Notes: a model not told the origin generated them from the letters alone. A stretch of DNA of 64,000 nucleotides from Helianthus annuus (GCF_002127325.2 NC_035436.2:27029854-27093853); one strand, 5' to 3'. Shown: positions 52,979 through 64,000, numbered from the stretch's first letter. Translations and numbers: made by a program.

Positions 52979-54184
52979 ATGAGTGGACGAGGACACGGTC
53001 GCGGTAGCATCAACATGACTCAGGCTGAGTTAACGAATCTGATAAACACACGTGTGGCTGAGGCTCTAGCAGCCTACCAAGCTGCGCACCCAAACAACCA
53101 GCCTGTCTGTACGTTCAAAATGTTTATGGATTGCAAGCCACAGACCTTCAGCGGGACGGAAGGGGCTGTGGGACTTATAAGGTGGTTCGAGAAAGCTGAG
53201 TCAGTGTTTGCTATGTGCAACTGTCCTGTGGGGGATCGCGTGAAGTATGCAACAGGCACGCTTGAGGATGGTGCCTTGACCTGGTGGAATGCCCAGGTCC
53301 AACTGCTAGGTATTGAGGCGGCGAACGCCACTACGTGGGATGATTTTAAAGAACTGATGAGAGAGGAATACTGTCCTCGAGATGAAATAGCGAAGTTAGA
53401 GAATGAGTACTATCATCTGACAATGGTGGGGTCTGAAATCGAGGCGTATGTGAAGCGGTCGTATGAGTTAGCTGATTTGTGTCCGAACTTGTCCCGACCC
53501 ATGTCCCGAAGAATCGAGTTGTTTATTAAGGGGTTACCTCCACGGGTGAAGGGTTTAGTTACAGCAGCGAACCTCAATAACCTAACCCAGATTGTTAGAT
53601 TGGCACATAAAATCGTTGACCAGGAGGTGGAGAGCGACTCCTTGCCACCACGTATTTCTAAAGCTACTACTGCCGCCACCACCGCCACTACTCCTGCCGC
53701 TGATAGTAAACGCAAGTGGGGTGATATGGACAAAGCGTCCAACTCGGTTCAGCCTCAAAAGAAGACAGACACTGGCAGTACTCGCAGCTTTAGCCAGTCA
53801 TCCTCAGTGAATCAAAGTCAGAGGTCTTATGCAGGGAAGAAGCCTCAGTGTGGCAAATGTGGGTTTCACCATTATGGGCAGTGTGATCGGGTTTGTCGCA
53901 GGTGCGACAAGATAGGCCATGAGGCCAAGGATTGTAGGGCTCCTCAGCCAAAGCAGCAGCAGCAGACTCAGTCGAATCAGAGACAGCAAGGGCAACAAAA
54001 CCAGGGAAATCAAAAAGGGTGCTTTCAGTGTGGTGATGAGGGTCATTTTAAGAGGGATTGCCCTCAGCTCAATCAGAATGCTGGCAACAACAACAATACT
54101 GGAAGCGGCAACAATGGGAACAATGGTGGGAACGGAGCACGTGGAAGGGTATTTACTATTGGCGCTGGGGAAGACTCGCAATGA
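52979..54184 (+). CDS. gag: Element 4 Gag polyprotein
   Basis: Open 401-residue frame starting MSGRGHGRG. The capsid-type retrotransposon Gag core spans about 40-220 (CTFKMFMDCKP, EEYCPRDE, RIELFIKGLP). Next come a S/T/Q-rich linker, a Cys/His stretch, and two CCHC knuckles (C306-C309-H314-C319 and C348-C351-H356-C361). An Asn/Gly-rich tail ends in GAGEDSQ. In element 1 the same tail runs on into protease; here a one-base shift at GAGE closes the frame. Gag forms virus-like particles and packages RNA. An open gag without pol suggests selection for packaging in a non-autonomous element, though recent birth would also leave it open. Confidence 0.9.
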   Translation: MSGRGHGRGSINMTQAELTNLINTRVAEALAAYQAAHPNNQPVCTFKMFMDCKPQTFSGTEGAVGLIRWFEKAESVFAMCNCPVGDRVKYATGTLEDGALTWWNAQVQLLGIEAANATTWDDFKELMREEYCPRDEIAKLENEYYHLTMVGSEIEAYVKRSYELADLCPNLSRPMSRRIELFIKGLPPRVKGLVTAANLNNLTQIVRLAHKIVDQEVESDSLPPRISKATTAATTATTPAADSKRKWGDMDKASNSVQPQKKTDTGSTRSFSQSSSVNQSQRSYAGKKPQCGKCGFHHYGQCDRVCRRCDKIGHEAKDCRAPQPKQQQQTQSNQRQQGQQNQGNQKGCFQCGDEGHFKRDCPQLNQNAGNNNNTGSGNNGNNGGNGARGRVFTIGAGEDSQ

Positions 54185-55264
54185 TGGCAATGTAGAGGCC
54201 GGTACGTCTTCTTTGAATGACCTTTTCTGCTTCGGTTTTATTCGACTCTTGTTTCAATTGGAGTTTGTACCTTAGGGTTCAGTCGTTAGTTAGGACTGAC
54301 TTCCACCCCCCCCTGTAAATAAGCATGTAGTAGAACTGACTGATAGTAAAATCGATAGAAGCTTCTCATGTTCTTTTTGGGTGTAAACTTGATCTCGTGG
54401 GTCAAGTGTTCGACATTGACCTACTTCCCAATACTCTTGTAAGTTTTGACATGGTCCTGGTTATCTATGTATCAAGCAGAAAATTCTCTGCAAAAAGAAA
54501 ATCGTGCGTTCCCTCTCCCCAGTGGGGAATCCTTATCAGTTTAAGATCATCGTGGTGGTGCCGTTGTTGGCATTGTCATCGTCCTTGCAGCTTTTGAAAC
54601 CCAACCCTACAACACGCGGAGCATCGCTTCTATCCGAGGGTACCGATGATCGCTAGATGGAACTTCCGAACGAACACGGGATTAGGAGAACTATACCCAC
54701 GCATCCCTATAGACGAACCTTATCACTTTCACTTGTCATCACTGCTAGAAGTGAAGCAGTCACAGTTACACGCGTTTGTCGTTTTGCAACACTAACCTTT
54801 ACCCACCAAACTCTGTTTTGGATAAATGATACACTCGCGCGACCGCAATGTGACGAACCTCCCTGTTGTGCCATGCCGCCATACACCACTACTGGAAATT
54901 ACTTCTAGACAATTGAGTAGCTGGTCGAATCCTTCGGATGTTTAATGGACCCCTGTTTCGCTCGATTCTTTGTACGAACCTCATTAATTCCCTGTTTCTT
55001 TGATTGACAACTAATATAACAAAACGCTAACCACCATACCATGATTTCCACTGATCCCAAGATTAGCCCCCAGGCGTTGTAAAGTATCTATAGATCGAGT
55101 TCGTCGGAACTCACTTCAAGCCATTGCTTTAGATCAATTTTCGGGACGAAAATTCTTTCAAGTTGGGGATGATGTGACACCCCGCGAAAACGCTTAACAA
55201 AACTAGCTTCCTCAGTGACTGTTTGCTAAATTTCGGGACGAAATTTCTTTCAAGTTGGGGATGA
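54185..55264 (+). pseudogene. Element 4 pol relic and 3' hairpin modules
   Basis: A short protease relic with VFDIDLLPNTLVSFDM at about 54402-54455 is followed by a tiny RNase H scrap near 54600-54650. A segment nearly identical to element 3 starts at about 54657. Two hairpin modules close the region: 55136-55154 (AATTTTCG/CGAAAATT) and 55228-55246 (AAATTTCG/CGAAATTT). RT and integrase are absent. The frame at 54657-54908 has no recognisable product. Confidence 0.82.
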
Positions 55265-58107
55265 TGTGACAACCCGAACTTTCAAGGTCGGTGACGTTCC
55301 ATCCTTCGATCTTTGCTTCTCGTTATCTTTCTCTAACCTTGTTAGATTGATTGGTACAATAACGTATTAAACAATGTTTTGACATTTGGGCCGCACATTA
55401 ACTAGGCCGCATCTTCACACCCGAGCCCAAATACACCACCTGTTTTAATTTAATCCTGGCAGCCCACTTACTTTAACTTAATCTTGGCAAGTACTGTTCG
55501 GCCCACTAAGCATTCTTATGCCCATGTTCTCCGATTAAAATTAGATTATTTGATATTAATGTGGGCTTAGGCCCAAACCGGTTATGATTACTTATGACTA
55601 TAACCATACAAGTCGGCCAAATTGGTACCAATAGGTATACGTATATGATTAGGATTACTTCACCAATAAAAACAAACCCTACTCTCTTTTTCTTAATCTC
55701 GTTCGACTGAAGAAAACCCCCCCTCCTTCGAGACATTACAGTATCGGATCAACCTTATTTGCTTAGTAAGTTCTCATGTTAAATTTATGTTGAAAACCTT
55801 GTTGTGTGAGATCTTGATCGCATGATATTAGATTGCAATAAATATGTTATTAAAACTTTCTGTTGAGCCTATCAAGAGGAGCTAGGATGATAGCTTGGTA
55901 ATGAATAAGTAGGGTTGTATGTATGTTAGATTCGTCGGATAGTGAGAATATGATACGTGTTGCTATTGTTGTGATTCATGTGCAATATGTTAATGAAATC
56001 GGTTGTTGATAGGTTTGTTCTTAATTATCACATATGAATTAATTAGTTAGTTGGCAGTAGCATAAACGGTCCAATGGAATATGTGTAAGGTTGACTAAAA
56101 GGGGCGGCGCATGTGGATCAATGCATATTAAAGAATAAGCTTGTCAGTAAGCATGTGTGCATGATGTAATCCTTGACAAAATAATGTTGGTAATCACAAT
56201 TGACGGTTAATATTAAATAATGTTTTTATGTAACAAATTCAGAGGTCCAATCGTGTATAAGGTTTTGGGCGGTTTGTATGTATGTATATGTTATATGGAA
56301 TCAGCCATGACATTATCATATTAATAGGCAAGACATTTAAAATACATATATGTGAGTGGATTGTTCGGCCCAATCAAAAGTCCCACATGTATGCAAGTCA
56401 TAAATACTAAGAGTACCTTCACGTGATGTGTTTATTAGTTTGCATTATGTCTGTTGTTGATGGTGAGCCGCCAATAGCCACCAATAAGGTGCAGACCTCA
56501 CCACAATAAGAAGCCATGTGGTTGAGTTGGGAGGTCCAATGAGGCCTTACCACAATGGCATGAAACCATTCTTCACCCATGTGAGTATAATATGGCATGA
56601 TTAAATGGGAACAACGTTAATTAATGAGTGGATGTGTTGAAATTGGCGGCCACATCTAATCAAATAGGAATAATAATCATTAATCGATGGTCAAATATGG
56701 TTGTAAAGCATGATGTGTGATTCGTGTATATAGGCGGCCAAGTAACAACATGTGACCACACCATCACTTGGGCTGATTTGGAGTGATGGGCCACACTCAT
56801 GAGTAAACTGCACATCCACTTAGTGAATCCGTGAACTTGTAACATGCATAAGGATTTAATTGAGCCGAAGAGTTTCAGTAGATTGCACCAATCCTAAGTG
56901 AAGCATTAACTTGAATTATGTACATACTTGTGTGTTGAAGGACTAAACATTGTATTGTCTTACAAGCATGAAGTCATGAAACGAACCTGCTTATTAACAA
57001 AATACATGCTAAGTGATTACTTGACGGTGTACTGGGTTGGGTTTAGATTAAATGGTTGGGCGAGTAGTTGCAAGGTGTTGGGTAATATTTGTGATTTAAT
57101 GCGTGTAACAGTTTAGATGTCATGAATTGATAAATGTTTCGTGAGACATTTCACACTGTTGATGGATTGATATCACTTGCACAACTTGTTAAATACTAGT
57201 GCACTATCTGATGAATACATGTGAAACAATACGCACTAAGCTTGTATGCGAACTAACTGTTATGTGCAACTATCATAGGATTCGATTGATCATTTCTGTT
57301 TAACGTGTAACTAGTCTTACCGAGCAAACCAAGGTGAGTTCACTGCACTTTTCTCAAGCATGCGTCCCGGTGGTTTGGGACAACTGGTAAACACTTGGAA
57401 GGGAAACTATGGGTAAACAACTTAATCGGTTTTGGTTATTGCCTGGAGGGCAATGGGGGTAATTAGTTGATAGCGCTATTAGGTGGGAAACCTCACACCG
57501 GGCCGTAAGGACGGGCGTGAACTAATTATCTGGGTATGGCTATGGTTGTTAGAGGCACACTCCTCGGATACATATGGGCACTCTCCCTAGGGTATCTAAC
57601 GATAGCAACATGGCAAACAGTCGTTAAGGGGTAACCACTCCCCGGATACTTATGGGCACACTCCCTAGGGTATCTAACATGAGCAACATCGAAACGTCAA
57701 ACATCATAACAACAAACAACACATCATTTTGCAAACTGTTTTACTCACTTGATCGGTAACACAACTTGGTAAACGAATACAAACCTTGAACTCACCAGCG
57801 TAGTCTGACACACTTGTTTACATGCTTGTAGGTGATTATTGAAGGAACTTGGGAGCTTGCTGTCTGATGCTGCTGGAGTGGTCGTGGTCATAATAAACAG
57901 TTATTTGATTTGCTTTCGATACATTTACACATTTATACTTCTTATGCTTCCGCTCAGTACTTTGGTTTTGGTTTAACTTTCAAACAATACATTTCTATTG
58001 ATTTGGTATTTATTTATAACTCGTGTTTGATATGATTGGTGGCTCTTTGTTGAATCGTTACACCTCCATTAGGGACACGCCCTAGGTGGTAATTTGGGGG
58101 TGTGACA
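55265..58107 (+). repeat. Element 4 3' LTR
   Basis: 2843 bp at a constant 5659-bp offset from the 5' LTR; differences were noted near 56612, 56647, 57109 and 57605. It ends GTGTGACA before the TAACA duplication. Confidence 0.94.
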
Positions 58108-59143
58108 TAACAAAGTTATGATACCTTTATTATCTAAAAAAGATATCCAAGAAAAATTACAAAAGATAAAACCAGAAATAAGAAACACTTTGGGATGGGT
58201 ACATGTAGGAGCTATCCAAATAATAATAAAATCCACCTTTAAAGAAGGTATAGATACCCCTATAGAATTAGCTGTTATGGATAATAGAATACAAAATAGA
58301 GAAGAAGCATGCCTTGGAATATTAAGAGGAAATTTACAATATGGAAAACTGAAATTTAATATCTATCCTAGAATTTCCTATAATATTCAAGATAAAGATT
58401 TTGATAAAACTTTAAGATTTTAAGAGAAAAGATTTCTTTAAACAACAAAATAGACCTTATTCTATTACATATGCTATTTCTTATGCAGTGTCAAATACTC
58501 ATCATTCTGAATGTTTTAGTATAAAAGACACTATTGATTTTCCTTATTTGTTTAACGATGTTTGTCAAATACAAATACCGACCTTACCTAAAATAGAAGA
58601 AATAGATTCAAGACCTTTAAGTCTTGATTTACGAGATAAACCAATGATGTCTTCTAACCAGATAACCCCTAGATTGTTGTTCTCAAACAAAGAGGTAATA
58701 AGTTATCCTCTAAGAATAAATAATTCAAGTAGATATAATGATGTAATTAGTGAAAAAGAAGATAATGTAAGGAATTACAAAATTCAAGGAGAATATTTCA
58801 ATGGAAAAAGATTTTCGGCAGTAAATATGCTAATAGATACAGGTGCTAATGGGAATTATATAAACCATAAAATTTGTAAATACTTACAAAAATATCCATT
58901 AGAAGAACCCCATCAATACACAAACTTTAATGGTGAACTACATGAAATTAATGAAGCTGTAGAAACCATAATAAAGTTTGGAGAAGAAAAAATTCCTTTA
59001 AGACTCTTAATAGGTAATGAAGATGAAAACGATTCATTAGAAATAATGTTAGGATTAACTTTCTTAGAAAATGTAAAACCATATCAAATAACCTCCTATG
59101 GATTAAAAATTACATACAATGGCAAAATGATTTACATACCTAA

Positions 59144-61134
59144 ATGACAAGCCCTAAAAGCATATACATCCCAATAGGTATTACTTATAAAGATTACAAA
59201 GCTGAATACTTTGCTGCTTATATAGATAGTGGCTCAGGATTGTGTATATGTAAACCAGATTGTTTTCCAAAGGAATATCATGAGGATTTAACACCATGTA
59301 ATGGAGTTAGCTTTTCAAAAACTATAGTTCCCTTAAAAAGAGGAATAAAAAATCCAATAATAATAATTGGATCATACATGGTTAAATGTCCACCATTTTA
59401 CTTTTATAATTCTGGATCAGATGTATTATTAGGAAATGATTTTTTAGAAAGATTTAACAAAATTACTTTTGATATAGTAGCCTACCAAATTATACTAAAA
59501 ACACCATGTCATCATTTGATAGTAGTTAAAAGAATAAAAAATGCATATGGAAGAAAATTTCCAATTAACTTTACAACACGCGCAAGCCAGCGTGGTGATA
59601 TTGGATACAAACAAAATCCAAAATTAGAAAAAGGGATACCGGTCTTGGAATATTACTTAAGAGAACCCTTAGATTATCAAGTAAATCTAAGAAGATTGGA
59701 TAACCATATAGAAAACATAAAAGATAAGTTAAAACAATGTTATACAAGTAACCCGTTACAATTTTGGGATAAAAATCAGATAACAGCAAAACTAGAAATG
59801 AAAGATAAAGATAAGGAGATTAGAGTAAAACCAATGAGATACAATCCAGAAGACCAAAAAGAATTTAGGTCCCAGATAAAAGAACTCCTAGATTTAAAGT
59901 TGATCAGAGCTAGTCATAGCCCACACAGCTCTCCTGCCTTCTTAGTAAGAAAACACGCTGAGGTTACAAGAGGTAAACCTAGAATGGTAATAAATTATAA
60001 GAAATTAAATGATAACACTGTATTTGATGGGTATTTTCTACCTCATAAGGAAAGTTTAATAAATTCGACTAGAAACAAAAAGATATTTTCAAAATTTGAT
60101 TGCAAAAGTGGATTTTGGCAAATAAAAATGCATCCTGATAGTATTGCCTACACAGCATTTTCTACTCCTCAAGGGCAATATGAATGGCTTGTAATGCCTT
60201 TTGGATTAAAAAATGCTCCTCAAATATTTCAAAGAAAAATGGATATTATATTTCGAAACTATGACTTTATTTTTGTATATATAGATGATATCCTAATTCT
60301 ATCAGATGATATTAATTCACATTTAAAACATCTTGACATTTTTAGAGATTTATGTATGAAACATGGATTAGCTCTTTCAGAAAAAAAAAAAAAAAAACTA
60401 GTTTGTTACAAGAAACTATAGATTTTTTGGGAATGAAGATAGATGGCCAGGGGATAGAACTTCAAAGCCATATTTTGGAAAAAATAACTGCCTTCCCAAA
60501 TAAATTGACTGATAAAAAACAAGTTCAAAGTTTTCTTGGGATATTAAATTATGCTTCTGATTTTATAGAAAATCTTGCAGCTTTAAGAAGACCCTTTCAA
60601 GCTCTTCTTAAAAAGGATAAAGTATTTACTTTTGATAAAGGTCTAGAAGAACAAGTAAAAAAGATAAAAGAATATTGTAAAAGGTTACCAAAATTACAAT
60701 TACCCAAAGAAAATGATGATTTAATTTTAGAAACTGATGCTTCAGAATATTATTGGAGTGGGATACTTAAAAGGATAGATTATAACTCTGAAGAAGAAAA
60801 AATTGGTGAAAGCATTTGTAGATATTGTTCAGGGACTTTTAGTGACACTGAAACAAGATATCATATTAATGAAAAAGAATTACTAGCAGTTATTAGAAGC
60901 TGCCAAAAGTTTTATTATTTCCTATTACCTAACAAATTTCTTTTAAGAACTGATAATACCCAGGTAAAAGCTTTTATAAAGAATAATTTGCCTTCTAAAC
61001 CTGAGTATAAAAGGCTCATAAGATGGCAAACCCTTTTATCTGAATATAATTTTGATATTGAAATAATAAAATCTGATAAAAATGTTTTGGCAGATTTCTT
61101 GACTAGAGATGGAAGAGTTAGGACAACAACTTGA
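59144..61134 (+). pseudogene. pol: Viral protease-RT-RNase H gene, frameshifted at an A-tract (copy 3)
   Basis: Open from the ATG at 59144 through the protease and RT YIDD motifs. At 60381-60397 the A-tract has 17 As instead of nine, a gain of eight that shifts the frame and closes it at 60421. The rest of RT and RNase H is open in the other frame to 61134. No other damage is visible, so the tract alone breaks the gene. An assembly or sequencing error in the homopolymer is possible. Confidence 0.9.
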
Positions 61135-62302
61135 TAGCCGTCTAAAGATGATGGACGAACAGATACAAGCAATTAAAGAAATTGCAACCGATATGGGAGA
61201 ACTCATAGATATAATCGAAACCATTCCTGAACATATTGCAGAAATAAAAAATCTTGTGAAAAGCCACTTCAGGATGATAAGTAACAAAGTTACTATGTAT
61301 GAGTTCGATAGTATGAAGATGAAGCTTATGATAAAACATCAAATGATAGAAAAAGTAGATATGTCATTTGTTTTAGAAAAAACAGATATTCCATCTACTT
61401 CTTCTGGAGATCATGTGATGGAAAATGCTCCAGACATTGAAGAAGAGGTAAGAGAAAAATTTTCTTTTAAACCTCATTCAGATAAAACAACCACTTTTGG
61501 AAAAGTTCTCCAACCACAGATTCCTCCCCAACAACAACCTTTTTTATTAGATCCTGTTGCTAGACAAAGGAATAAAATGATAGAACTATACAGCCTTGCT
61601 CAAACTGAGTCAAGGTATGTTGATTTCACAGGGGTATACCCTAGATTAAATTATCTGCAAGGATCACCAGCAGCTGAGATCAGATATTGGTACGATTTTG
61701 GTGCCATAAACATGATTTATCTTACCTCACCTGATTTTCCTGAATTATCAGATTTACCAAGATGGGTCATAACTTCAGTGAAAAATTGTTATCAAAATAA
61801 CCCAACCATGACCCCTAGAGATACTTTAGCTCTAAAGTTTTTATCTGCAGGACAAGATTTTTTCAATGATTACTATTACCCTGCTTATCATTTTATACAT
61901 CTTGAAAAATGTCAAGCATTTTCTTGCAAAATCGATTCCAAAAGAAAAGAATTTACAAACTTTAATGAAAATGATATTCACTACAGAAGGGCTATTGGGA
62001 TAAGAGTAGTAATTCAGGGAATGGAATCTACTCTTAAAAAACCATTCAGAACTTATGGAGGAGAATATAAAAATTCTCCAGTTATGATTGCTCCGGCCCG
62101 AAAATCACCAGATGCAGCGATAAAATTTTTAAATAGCAAGATTAATTTGTTAGAAACTGGTTCAGTCAGATCAAGTCCGGAGGCACAGTATAAAATTTGT
62201 CAATATAGGAAACACCCTCCTGGAACCTGCCCATCATGTTCTCCTAATAAGACCAATATGAGTACCAACTCATCAAGGGATAGCCTAAATTCTAATGAAT
62301 AG
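61109..62302 (+). CDS. Viral transactivator / inclusion-body-like protein (copy 3)
   Basis: Open 397-residue frame, with private changes D to A in SPAAEIRY and P to Q in SAGQDFF. Coiled-coil start, core and Cys-containing tail are as in block A. Confidence 0.6.
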   Translation: MEELGQQLDSRLKMMDEQIQAIKEIATDMGELIDIIETIPEHIAEIKNLVKSHFRMISNKVTMYEFDSMKMKLMIKHQMIEKVDMSFVLEKTDIPSTSSGDHVMENAPDIEEEVREKFSFKPHSDKTTTFGKVLQPQIPPQQQPFLLDPVARQRNKMIELYSLAQTESRYVDFTGVYPRLNYLQGSPAAEIRYWYDFGAINMIYLTSPDFPELSDLPRWVITSVKNCYQNNPTMTPRDTLALKFLSAGQDFFNDYYYPAYHFIHLEKCQAFSCKIDSKRKEFTNFNENDIHYRRAIGIRVVIQGMESTLKKPFRTYGGEYKNSPVMIAPARKSPDAAIKFLNSKINLLETGSVRSSPEAQYKICQYRKHPPGTCPSCSPNKTNMSTNSSRDSLNSNE

Positions 62303-63250
62303 GCATTAAGCATAGATTAAAGGGTTTAAACATGTGAGTTTAAACACCTAAAAGAAGATTCTCTTCTAGATTTCTAACCGATACGTACAAAAACTTGGTA
62401 TTGGAAAAAGTAAAGATAAGATTGACATAAATAAAGTGGGTAGACATGTCCATAAAGACAAAAGATGAAGGTCTTAAATGTCTAACTTCCCAAGGCAACT
62501 TTGAAATAAGAGATGGGACACTTCAAGGCAAGCCATAAAGTCACCTAGCCAAGAGAAATGCAAAAGAGGACACGTATCTTGCAACAAGAAGACTCATCAT
62601 GAATAAAGGCCTATAAAAAAGGGAAAAGAGAAGGAGGAGGGGCATCGGTCTTCACTCATGTCTTAGAATGTTTTCTTTGATGTAATAAAAGTCTTTTGTA
62701 TTTTCAAGAGTGTTTAGAGTGTTTTTTTTATTTTCCCTTTTGTAAGATATTTCCCTTTGTAAGATTTCCACCATGGAATAAAAGTCTTTGATTTCCTTAT
62801 AAATTCTGAGAGTGTTCATCTTTATTTAGAGATATTTTTCTCTTAATAAGAAAAATCCTCCAACCTCAAACTGTCTCTTTTTTTCCTTACACCGGAGGTA
62901 GGAAACGAAACCAGGTTGTGCTGAATATTGCTGAAGGAGCCAAAGAGGAGTTACCTAAGACAACTTAGGTTTGGCCTGAAAGAGCCTAGTAAAAAGACTC
63001 TTGGTATAACCCGGCGATATCTTGGTCAAAACGGGAAAAAGGTACGGAAGCATGTTGGACCCTTTTTCTTTTTAATTTTGAAATATCACTAAATAATTGT
63101 TACTCTTAGTTTTTGTAAGGAAATAATTTACAAACAAAAGAAAATCTTAATTAAATTTTGTGATCTTTTTGATGATAATATAAATTTTAATCTCAAATTA
63201 AGGTGTGCTATGTCTTTTGATTTTTCTAAGATATAAATTAATTATACAAT
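62303..63250 (+). promoter_or_regulatory. Viral intergenic region (copy 3 to copy 4)
   Basis: Uninterrupted, with TATAAAAAA at 62612-62620, AATAAA at 62684-62689 and 62777-62782, and the same leader hairpins as in the copy 2/3 region. Confidence 0.75.
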
Positions 63251-63664
63251 ATGTGGATAATAAAAATAACAACTATAGGAACTTTTGATATCTTTTTAAA
63301 CTATTTTGATAATTGCCTACATGAAGTAACGATTTTGAACCGACAAAATATTTCGGCTACTACCACCCAAAATGGTATCAGAGCCACCGATATTTCTTTT
63401 GCGGGGGCTCTACAACTACGCCAACAAATACTAGAAACTGATTTTGACAAATTAATTTACTTAAACATAAAATTGATTGATAATGAAATTAGACTTATTA
63501 AGCTAAATACCCAAACTAATTTTATTGCAAGTGAAGTTTTGAGCACAAATACTGATTTTGATGATGATTATATTTCTGATGAAGATTTTAATTTTAGTCA
63601 CTATGAATGGACAAGTTCTGATTTTACTTATGATGATACTGATTGGCAATATAGTTCTTCTTAA
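63251..63664 (+). CDS. Viral ORF1, unknown 137-residue protein (copy 4)
   Basis: Complete and open. The primer site is at 63373-63385. The predicted protein matches copy 3 throughout. Confidence 0.68.
   Translation: MWIIKITTIGTFDIFLNYFDNCLHEVTILNRQNISATTTQNGIRATDISFAGALQLRQQILETDFDKLIYLNIKLIDNEIRLIKLNTQTNFIASEVLSTNTDFDDDYISDEDFNFSHYEWTSSDFTYDDTDWQYSSS
63373..63385 (+). promoter_or_regulatory. Viral tRNA-Met primer binding site (copy 4)
   Basis: TGGTATCAGAGCC within ORF1. Confidence 0.9.
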
Positions 63665-63915
63665 TGGAAAACAAAAATTTTAATAAATTAAAAGAAGGTG
63701 AAAATTCTTTAAAAATAGATAAAGATATAATAGAAATACAAAAAACAATTATTTTTTATGGAGATAAAATAATATTTAGACTAGATAAAATTATGGAATT
63801 ACTTCAATCTGCCTATCCTAGTAGGAAAGATAAAGAAACAATAACTAATTTACAAGACCCTTTAGTTCAACTTTTGCAAAATATGAAGATACCTAAAGGT
63901 TATAAAAACAATTAA
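63664..63915 (+). CDS. Viral ORF2, VAP-like (copy 4)
   Basis: Open 83-residue frame in the usual TAATG overlap, followed after one base by the capsid ATG at 63917. Confidence 0.65.
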   Translation: MENKNFNKLKEGENSLKIDKDIIEIQKTIIFYGDKIIFRLDKIMELLQSAYPSRKDKETITNLQDPLVQLLQNMKIPKGYKNN

Positions 63916-63916
63916 A

Positions 63917-64000
63917 ATGAATTCAGATACGGAAAGTGAAAATAATATAATTCCTAAGTTAGACGATTCTGAAATAGAAAATTTAACAACAAAAATAGGG
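63917..64000 (+). CDS. CP: Viral capsid gene, cut by the window edge (copy 4)
   Basis: The first 28 codons of the acidic capsid N-terminus, in frame and matching copy 3. The rest lies beyond the window, so its condition is unknown. Confidence 0.75.
   Translation, partial: MNSDTESENNIIPKLDDSEIENLTTKIG

Larger units (their letters stand above)
49606..58107 (+). mobile_element. LTR element 4, gag-only
   Basis: 8502 bp with TSD TAACA. The LTRs are both 2843 bp with four differences seen by eye. Internal DNA is 2.8 kb: primer site, leader with hairpin I, one open gag frame, then a short pol relic shared with element 3. It is a sister family of element 3, as shown by common LTR ends (TGTGACAACCCGAACTTTCAAGGTC shortened to its first 20 bases: TGTGACAACCCGAACTTTCA). 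Confidence 0.93.
49338..59147 (+). pseudogene. MP: Viral movement protein gene (copy 3) split by LTR element 4
   Basis: The first 89 codons, 49338-49605, are followed by element 4, and the gene resumes at 58113 after the TAACA duplication (49601-49605 and 58108-58112). A further 11-base loss near 58415, between two AAG triplets, shifts the frame and closes it at 58423. The rest, with the DTG protease-like domain, is open to 59147. There is one private missense change (N for T in INNSS). Confidence 0.92.
41570..64000 (+). mobile_element. Head-to-tail endogenous caulimovirid array (copies 2 to 4)
   Basis: Starts in the capsid gene of copy 2, runs through its intergenic region straight into a complete ORF1 of copy 3, and then into ORF1 of copy 4 at 63251. 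The ORF1-to-ORF1 distance is 15882 bases, or 7375 without element 4 and one TSD. Continuous passage through the primer site shows tandem units rather than separate linear insertions. Confidence 0.9.

Overview
This window is intergenic DNA from the nuclear genome of a flowering plant, probably a dicot. No cellular gene is visible. It is built from two kinds of sequence: copies of an endogenous pararetrovirus (Caulimoviridae), and four long Ty3/gypsy-type LTR retrotransposons inserted into the virus or into each other. The plant assignment rests on the virus family, on chromovirus-like gag-pol, on initiator-Met tRNA primer sites (TGGTATCAGAGCC) and on very long LTRs of 2.3-2.8 kb. The composition resembles Asteraceae repeats to me, but I cannot prove that.

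Layout. (1) 1-7126, minus strand: viral block A, with a rearranged polymerase and a broken capsid gene. (2) 7121-7126: a head-to-head inversion joint. (3) 7121-41568, plus strand: viral copy 1, an almost exactly genome-length unit. It is split in its capsid gene by LTR element 1 (8672-27764, TSD AAGTT) and in its intergenic promoter region by LTR element 3 (32803-40782, TSD CATCA). Element 1 is itself split in its 5' LTR by element 2 (9799-19280, minus strand, TSD ATCCG). (4) 41570-64000, plus strand: a head-to-tail viral array, opening with a truncated capsid gene (copy 2), running through copy 3 and into copy 4 at the window edge. LTR element 4 (49606-58107, TSD TAACA) splits the copy-3 movement-protein gene.

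The virus unit is about 7.38 kb, very AT-rich, with six tightly packed genes: ORF1 (137 aa, unknown), ORF2 (83 aa, VAP-like by position), capsid protein with one CCHC knuckle, movement protein fused to a retropepsin-like domain, protease-RT-RNase H, and a transactivator-like protein. A ~950-bp intergenic region holds a TATA box, two AATAAA signals and a structured leader. The tRNA primer site lies inside ORF1. Copies are nearly identical, and several genes remain open while others carry nonsense codons, small indels or insertions.

The LTR elements: element 1 has a nearly complete gag-pol with one in-frame TAG and an apparent gag intron. Element 2 is a relative with a collapsed gag-pol but LTRs that look identical. 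Elements 3 and 4 are a related non-autonomous pair sharing the same scrambled pol relic; element 4 keeps an open gag. By-eye LTR differences suggest recent insertions, with element 2 the youngest. The most notable observations are the viral copy linearised at its primer site, two retropepsin-like domains in consecutive viral genes, covarying hairpins ahead of the LTR start, a leader hairpin with a GTGCAC loop, and apparent introns in the LTR leader and in gag.
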